From contig NSJL01000001.1 of assembly GCA_002634385.1 (NCBI GenBank), positions 285,785 through 349,784 on the forward strand: DNA of 64,000 bases, written 5' to 3'. Source of the DNA: Nitrospira sp. Lineage in GTDB: Bacteria > Nitrospirota > Thermodesulfovibrionia > Thermodesulfovibrionales > Dissulfurispiraceae. A program made the translations under genes and the position numbers. This document shows, piece by piece, positions 60,735 through 64,000 of this stretch. The notes beneath the pieces were generated by a model. It saw nothing but the letters and a program-made list of their open reading frames with translations, searched no databases and was not told where the DNA came from. Each line of letters starts with the position of its first letter. Within the stretch, counting starts at the first letter, position 1.

Positions 60735-62118
60735 TTCAAACTTAGATTGAAGCGCATGGTTTTCATTGGCTAGCTTCTTTATGAATTCCGCATCAAGCCC
60801 GATTAGCCTGAGGAAATGCAACTGAAACAGAGCTTCAAGCTTCATGCATAGCTTCCATAGAGCCTCCCCATTGGCAGCTTGCTGCGCAAGCTTCGGATCG
60901 TAATGCGTGAGATAGTTTCGCGTATCAATGACCTTTCCGATGAAGTGCTTACGCGCTTTTGAGTCGCCATATAGGCTTTCAAATGGCTCAAGCATTTGCC
61001 GTATTCTTTGGCGTAGCGGGAGTTAGTTGGCATATACAAGCTTCTTCGATAGCCATTCTCTTCTCTCGGCAGGGCAGCCCTTTACGATAGTTTCAATAAG
61101 CTGATCGAATTCGCCTTCAGGCATAAAGGTCTCTTGTGAATTCCGCCTGTGTAGTGTCTCAATCCCTTGGGCGAGAGAAAGAAACCTGCCATCAAGATAC
61201 TTGTGTACGCCTGACTTGGAAGCGAAGTAAAGGTTGAAGGCAGGGGCCGATATCTCATAGTTACTAAGCCAGTTATTCAGAATTGGTTCGAACTGATTGG
61301 CGATGTGGCCATAGCGAAATAGCATGTTGTGCCAGTGGAGCTTTGGGCGCCCCTCTGAAACCGGAGTGCTTTCGTAGTAAACGGCAATTGGCACTTCCCG
61401 CTTTTCGCCATTTCCGACTTCACGCGTTATCTCATGCGAAAAGCCTGTGGCAGAGTCGAGAGAGACGGTTTCGTCGGTAGCGAAACACAGGATAGTTATT
61501 CAGCTTAAATACCAAAGCCAAGAAGTCCGCGATAGGTCGCAGTGAGTCCGATGTGAGGGTTATGTACACCTTCTGCGTGATCTTCGCTTCCGTAACGATT
61601 GGAGCGCCCGGAAGTGTCCAGCCAAATGCGAACGTAAGGCCAATGCCATCGGCGAGTTGAACGGCTATCTCTTTTGGTGGGTTGAAATGGATGGAGGCGC
61701 TTTGCTCGCTCCAATTGTGCTCAACGCGCAGCCCTGATACTGATAGCCACTCGTCGAGCCCTTCAACTGAAAATCTAAAGCGAGAGAAAGTAACAGGTTC
61801 GCTCTCGTCGTATTGAACGCCGCGAAGTAAGAAGTTCGCGTGGATAGTCGATTTCGAGATGCCACCAAAACTGATGTTTCGGTTCCTGTAGAAGCAGCGG
61901 TCTAGAGTAATAAGGTCGCCATTTTCGATTACGCCGACAATCCGCCCCAGTTCTGGAGTGGAGTCGTTCATTGCGGCGAGAGTGTCACCAAAAACGCCGA
62001 TCACTTCTACATTCGTCTCTCCGGTATCGGTGACGCGCAAGACGCCGGGCAGGCGATTGTCTGGTTTTGCGGGCAACCAGAAGTAGCCAGACTTCTCAAT
62101 TGGTTCTGATAGTCGCAC
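60729..62118 (-). pseudogene. apeA: apeA, anti-phage HEPN protein, broken by frameshift and stop
   Basis: Read through, the frame encodes about 463 residues of the ApeA family (ApeA N-terminal domain plus C-terminal HEPN), known to protect against phage. The start is GTG (SEPIEKSGYFWLPAKPDNRL). One extra base near 61498 shifts the frame: the expected LCFATDETVSLDSATG continues in the next frame. A TAA at about 61023-61025 replaces the expected Glu between KKLVYAN and LPLRQRIRQ, still in frame. The HEPN catalytic RX4H is intact in DTRNYLTHYD. The final stop lies in the attC core at 60729. As it stands no full protein can be made. Confidence 0.82.
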
Positions 62119-62140
62119 GCGAAATGCTCCGTAGGATGAA

Positions 62141-62243
62141 ACCTAACCATTTATTAGATAGTTTCCCGATAATACCAGAAAACTTCTCTCCTGTCCAGAT
62201 AAATTAAAAAATCTCTTAATGTAACTATCTAATTTGGTTAGGA
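62141..62243 (-). other. first recombination site of the array (attI or AT-rich attC)
   Basis: On the - strand it runs from TCCTAAC to GTTAGGT with long, nearly perfect arms: CCTAACCAAATTAGATAGTT and AAACTATCTAATAAATGGTTAGG (the latter in two parts). A 60-base AT-rich loop separates them. The GTTAGGT core is exactly where cassette 1 begins, 23 bases before the apeA GTG. Confidence 0.6.
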
Positions 62244-62274
62244 TCCTCTTAAAGACTAATATCCCAACTGAAAT

Positions 62275-62280
62275 ATTATA
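62275..62280 (-). promoter_or_regulatory. possible cassette promoter (Pc)
   Basis: TATAAT on the - strand, pointing at the cassette array, lies at the edge of the MITE-like repeat. The -35 (TCAAAC) is weak. Confidence 0.35.
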
Positions 62281-62432
62281 GGACTTACGCGTTTGGAGTT
62301 TGAGAGCCTATTGTAGCAGTATTAACTAAACTTTCCATATTTAAAAACATGTAGTTATCTGCCAGAGAAAATGGCGGTTTCAGCCGAGGAGCCCCTATTT
62401 TCAGCACCTGAGAGGGAAAACGCGCAAGTCCT
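62280..62432. mobile_element. MITE-like element, 153 bp
   Basis: Terminal inverted repeats AGGACTTACGCGTTT (62280-62294) and AAACGCGCAAGTCCT (62418-62432) match in 14 of 15 positions. The inside has no open frame. AGGACTTACGC ends are common in small IS-derived elements. It lies between the recombination site and the integrase start, where a short attI region is expected. A target duplication is not clear. Confidence 0.55.
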
Positions 62433-62469
62433 GTATTAGTCAGGAGAGGACTATAATACCATACAGAAA

Positions 62470-63017
62470 GTGCCCTGCGATATTTGGTCCCGCTACGATG
62501 CCTTCCTTAAGGCCAAGGTAAAGGATGCTGCGCAGCATGAATCCCTTAAAAAATGGTTGTTATATTTTTGGGACTTTCGTGCCAAGTACCATCCGCCGGA
62601 TTCCAGGTCCGAGCAGGTACGTTTGTTCATCGAAAAGCTCCAAGGGAAAAAACAATCGCAGGCACAGCAAAAACAGGCTTCCTATGCCGTTTCGCTTTAT
62701 TTTCAGATGCAGGCCACAGAGGCAAGGGCTTCCACATCAACTCCCGACGCCCTCTTTGCCAAGGAGGAATATGCCACACCTGATCAGAAACAATCACATA
62801 GAACGGGGATACCCCGGAAAGTATCAGATTCGACAACTCCCCTGCGCATACCTTCCGCCACTCTTTTGCCACTCACCTTCTGCATGCCAACTATGACATC
62901 CGCACGATCCAGACGCTGCTCGGCCACAGCGATATCAGGTCAACGATGATCTATACCCACTGCATGCCGAGCAAAACGGCGAAAGAGGCAGTAAGTCCGC
63001 TGGATTTCCAAAACTGA
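62470..63017 (+). pseudogene. intI: integron integrase (intI), internally deleted
   Basis: A tyrosine recombinase remnant. The first 80 codons (from GTG 62470) match the integrase N-terminus: ESLKKWLLYFWDFRAKYHPP, DSRSEQVRLFIEKLQGKK, QQKQASYAVSLYFQM. From about 62810 another frame encodes the C-terminus: [40 protein letters not shown] and KEAVSPLDF, including the catalytic His-x-x-Arg, His and Tyr. About 150 residues between them, with the first catalytic Arg and the Lys, are gone, and the two parts are out of frame. A TATAAT at 62452-62457 marks its old promoter. Confidence 0.85.
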
Positions 63018-63341
63018 ACCTCGACAGGAGAGCACTTTTACCTGGAAAGACACTCATTGAGATCCTGCCTCGGGGAAAAGTCGATATCATCAGAATGATT
63101 TTCCGCGCAGACATGGAGAAATAGTTCTCGATCAGCACGTCTGAATTTTCAACTGCACTCTGCATGCAGTTGCAACAGACTGAATCTGCGCATTCCCTGA
63201 AAAAGCGCGCAATCGCCAGGGTACTCCCAAGGTGAAGATTATAAAGAGAAAGTTAACACCTTGTCTGACATTGACTGAGAGGTCGAGTCTTGCTTTTTAC
63301 ACCTTATAGCCCTGAGGGGAGGTGCAGAACCTCCCCCCTTC
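63018..63341. other. intergenic region after the integrase remnant
   Basis: 324 bases. A hairpin GGGGAGGT/ACCTCCCC (63316-63336) lies just beyond the lemA stop and could end that transcript, though no T-run follows. The rest shows no gene; short - strand frames here look like chance. Confidence 0.4.
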
Positions 63342-63917
63342 CTAAAACTTTACCTTCGGCGTTTCCCGTTCCGTTGCAGGGGTTTCGAAATACTTTGCTT
63401 CGCCCACTCCGGCAAGGGCGGCGATGAACCTGCCCATGAAGCTCCTCCGGTACGCATTCAACGCCTGCACCGCCTCGTTATACCTTTTCCTCTCCACCGC
63501 AATCCTGTTCTCCGTCCCCTCCAGGCTGTCCTGGAGCTTCAGAAAGGACTCGTTCGCTTTCAATTGCGGGTAGGTCTCCCGGAGCACCAGGAGCCGCGAT
63601 AAAACCCCCTCGAGCTGCTGCGAAGCCTCTATCTTTTCGGCAGGAGTTCTCGCCTGGAAGTATTGGGTCCTCGCCTGGGCGATATTCTCGAATATCCCCT
63701 TCTCGTGCGCGGCATACCCTTTTACCGTCTCGACAAGGTTGGGAATGAGATCATAGCGTCTCTTCAACTGGTTGTCCACCTGCGCCCATTGGGCCTTCAC
63801 CTGCTCGTCCATGGCAATAACCCTATTGTACTGGCCGATTACCCAGCCCCCGATCATGATACCGATGACGACAATGATTCCGACAATAGCCAGACCTATC
63901 TTCACTCCGTTACTCAT
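63342..63917 (-). CDS. lemA: LemA-family membrane protein
   Basis: 191 residues. One N-terminal helix (KIGLAIVGIIVVIGIMIGGW) anchors a coiled domain with DEQVKAQWAQVDNQLKRRYD near 37, the LemA signature, then LIPNLVETVKGYAAHEKGIF, and AYRRSFMGRFIAALAG near 165. The role of LemA proteins is not settled. The start at 63917 has GGAGGTTCC ahead. It lies 25 bases after a TPM-domain-type gene, a very common pairing. Confidence 0.93.
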   Translation of the reverse strand: MSNGVKIGLAIVGIIVVIGIMIGGWVIGQYNRVIAMDEQVKAQWAQVDNQLKRRYDLIPNLVETVKGYAAHEKGIFENIAQARTQYFQARTPAEKIEASQQLEGVLSRLLVLRETYPQLKANESFLKLQDSLEGTENRIAVERKRYNEAVQALNAYRRSFMGRFIAALAGVGEAKYFETPATERETPKVKF

Positions 63918-63942
63918 AGGAACCTCCGCATAATATGCTCTT

Positions 63943-64000
63943 TCACCACTTCCCCGAGGCACCGCCGCCGCCGAAACCGCCACCACCGCCCCCGCCGAAG
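63943..64000 (-). CDS. C-terminal end of a Gly-rich TPM-domain-type protein (partial)
   Basis: Only the last 18 codons are in the window: a Gly/Phe-rich run (GGGGGGGFGGGGASGKW) before the stop at 63943. Such tails are typical of TPM (YgcG/DUF2207-like) membrane proteins that sit directly upstream of lemA. The rest lies beyond base 64000. Confidence 0.65.
   Translation of the reverse strand, partial: FGGGGGGGFGGGGASGKW

Larger units (their letters stand above)
59974..63017. mobile_element. decayed chromosomal integron
   Basis: An integrase pseudogene on the + strand (62470-63017) faces away from two - strand gene cassettes (60033-60645 and 60729-62147) bounded by attC-like sites at 59974, 60639 and 62141. 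This divergent layout of intI and array is the standard integron plan. GC and codon use are lower and more mixed than in the flanking ABC and lemA genes. Integrase and one cassette gene are broken, so the element is probably inactive. Confidence 0.8.

Noticed and set aside
60729..61394. Two separate small genes in the apeA cassette
   Set aside because: Both pieces continue the ApeA protein in the same frame, separated by one TAA; they are parts of one broken gene.
62935..63165. Short - strand frame over the integrase end
   Set aside because: It lies antisense to the well-conserved integrase C-terminus and has no known domain.

Overview
The window comes from a Gram-negative chromosome of roughly 57-60% GC. 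LolA, TolC, FtsK, UppP, an Lpp-like lipoprotein and a periplasmic L,D-transpeptidase show two membranes. RNase J, a free-standing AICAR transformylase, and many sensor kinases, GGDEF and HD-GYP proteins would fit a Nitrospirota or deltaproteobacterial-type bacterium. No rRNA or marker tree is available here, so this is only a guess. Most of the window is ordinary, tightly packed housekeeping DNA.

Layout. 0-6.7 kb: CHRD protein, entericidin-like lipoprotein, class V aminotransferase, M20 peptidase, UvrD/PcrA helicase, TPR-like exported protein, tiny unknown protein. 6.8-12.7 kb: CBS-domain trio, two HAD hydrolases, thioesterase, UROD-family protein, AICAR transformylase, membrane protein. 13-18 kb: cNMP-binding protein, exonuclease VII (xseB, xseA), cold-shock protein with a terminator-like leader, cysteine synthase, trehalose-synthase-like glycosyltransferase. 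18-25.3 kb: CHASE histidine kinase, AAA/VWA pair, tRNA-Asp and tRNA-Val, L,D-transpeptidase, coiled-coil lipoprotein. 25.4-31.2 kb: zinc uptake operon zur-znuA-znuC-znuB, then MFS-tsaB-rimI. 31.2-46.7 kb: a long minus-strand block with copA, HD-GYP regulator, rnj, GAF kinase, response regulator-TPR, uppP, ftsK, lolA, pdxA and an old-yellow-enzyme relative, then a plus-strand TauE-type permease and a small response regulator. 46.8-59.8 kb: ECF sigma factor, zinc-finger anti-sigma factor, periplasmic metal-sensor-like protein, TolC, HlyD adaptor, and a MacB-type ABC exporter. These are separated by about 5 kb that holds a toxin-antitoxin-like pair and a very large REC-GGDEF-PAS-kinase-REC-REC protein.

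The most unusual region is 59.97-63.02 kb. It is a decayed chromosomal integron. An integron-integrase pseudogene on the + strand keeps its N-terminus and its catalytic C-terminus but has lost the middle. Facing away from it on the - strand are two gene cassettes bounded by attC-like sites with GTTRRRY cores. One cassette carries a broken copy of the anti-phage protein ApeA (HEPN family), with one frameshift and one stop codon. The other carries an intact gene of unknown function whose stop codon lies inside its attC core. A 153-bp MITE-like element with terminal inverted repeats sits between the first recombination site and the integrase start. The window ends with lemA and the last codons of a Gly-rich TPM-type protein.

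A second theme is start-site structure. Several genes (ftsK, the TauE permease and the L,D-transpeptidase) have a good -10 box ending only 5-7 bases before the start codon, which predicts leaderless mRNAs.
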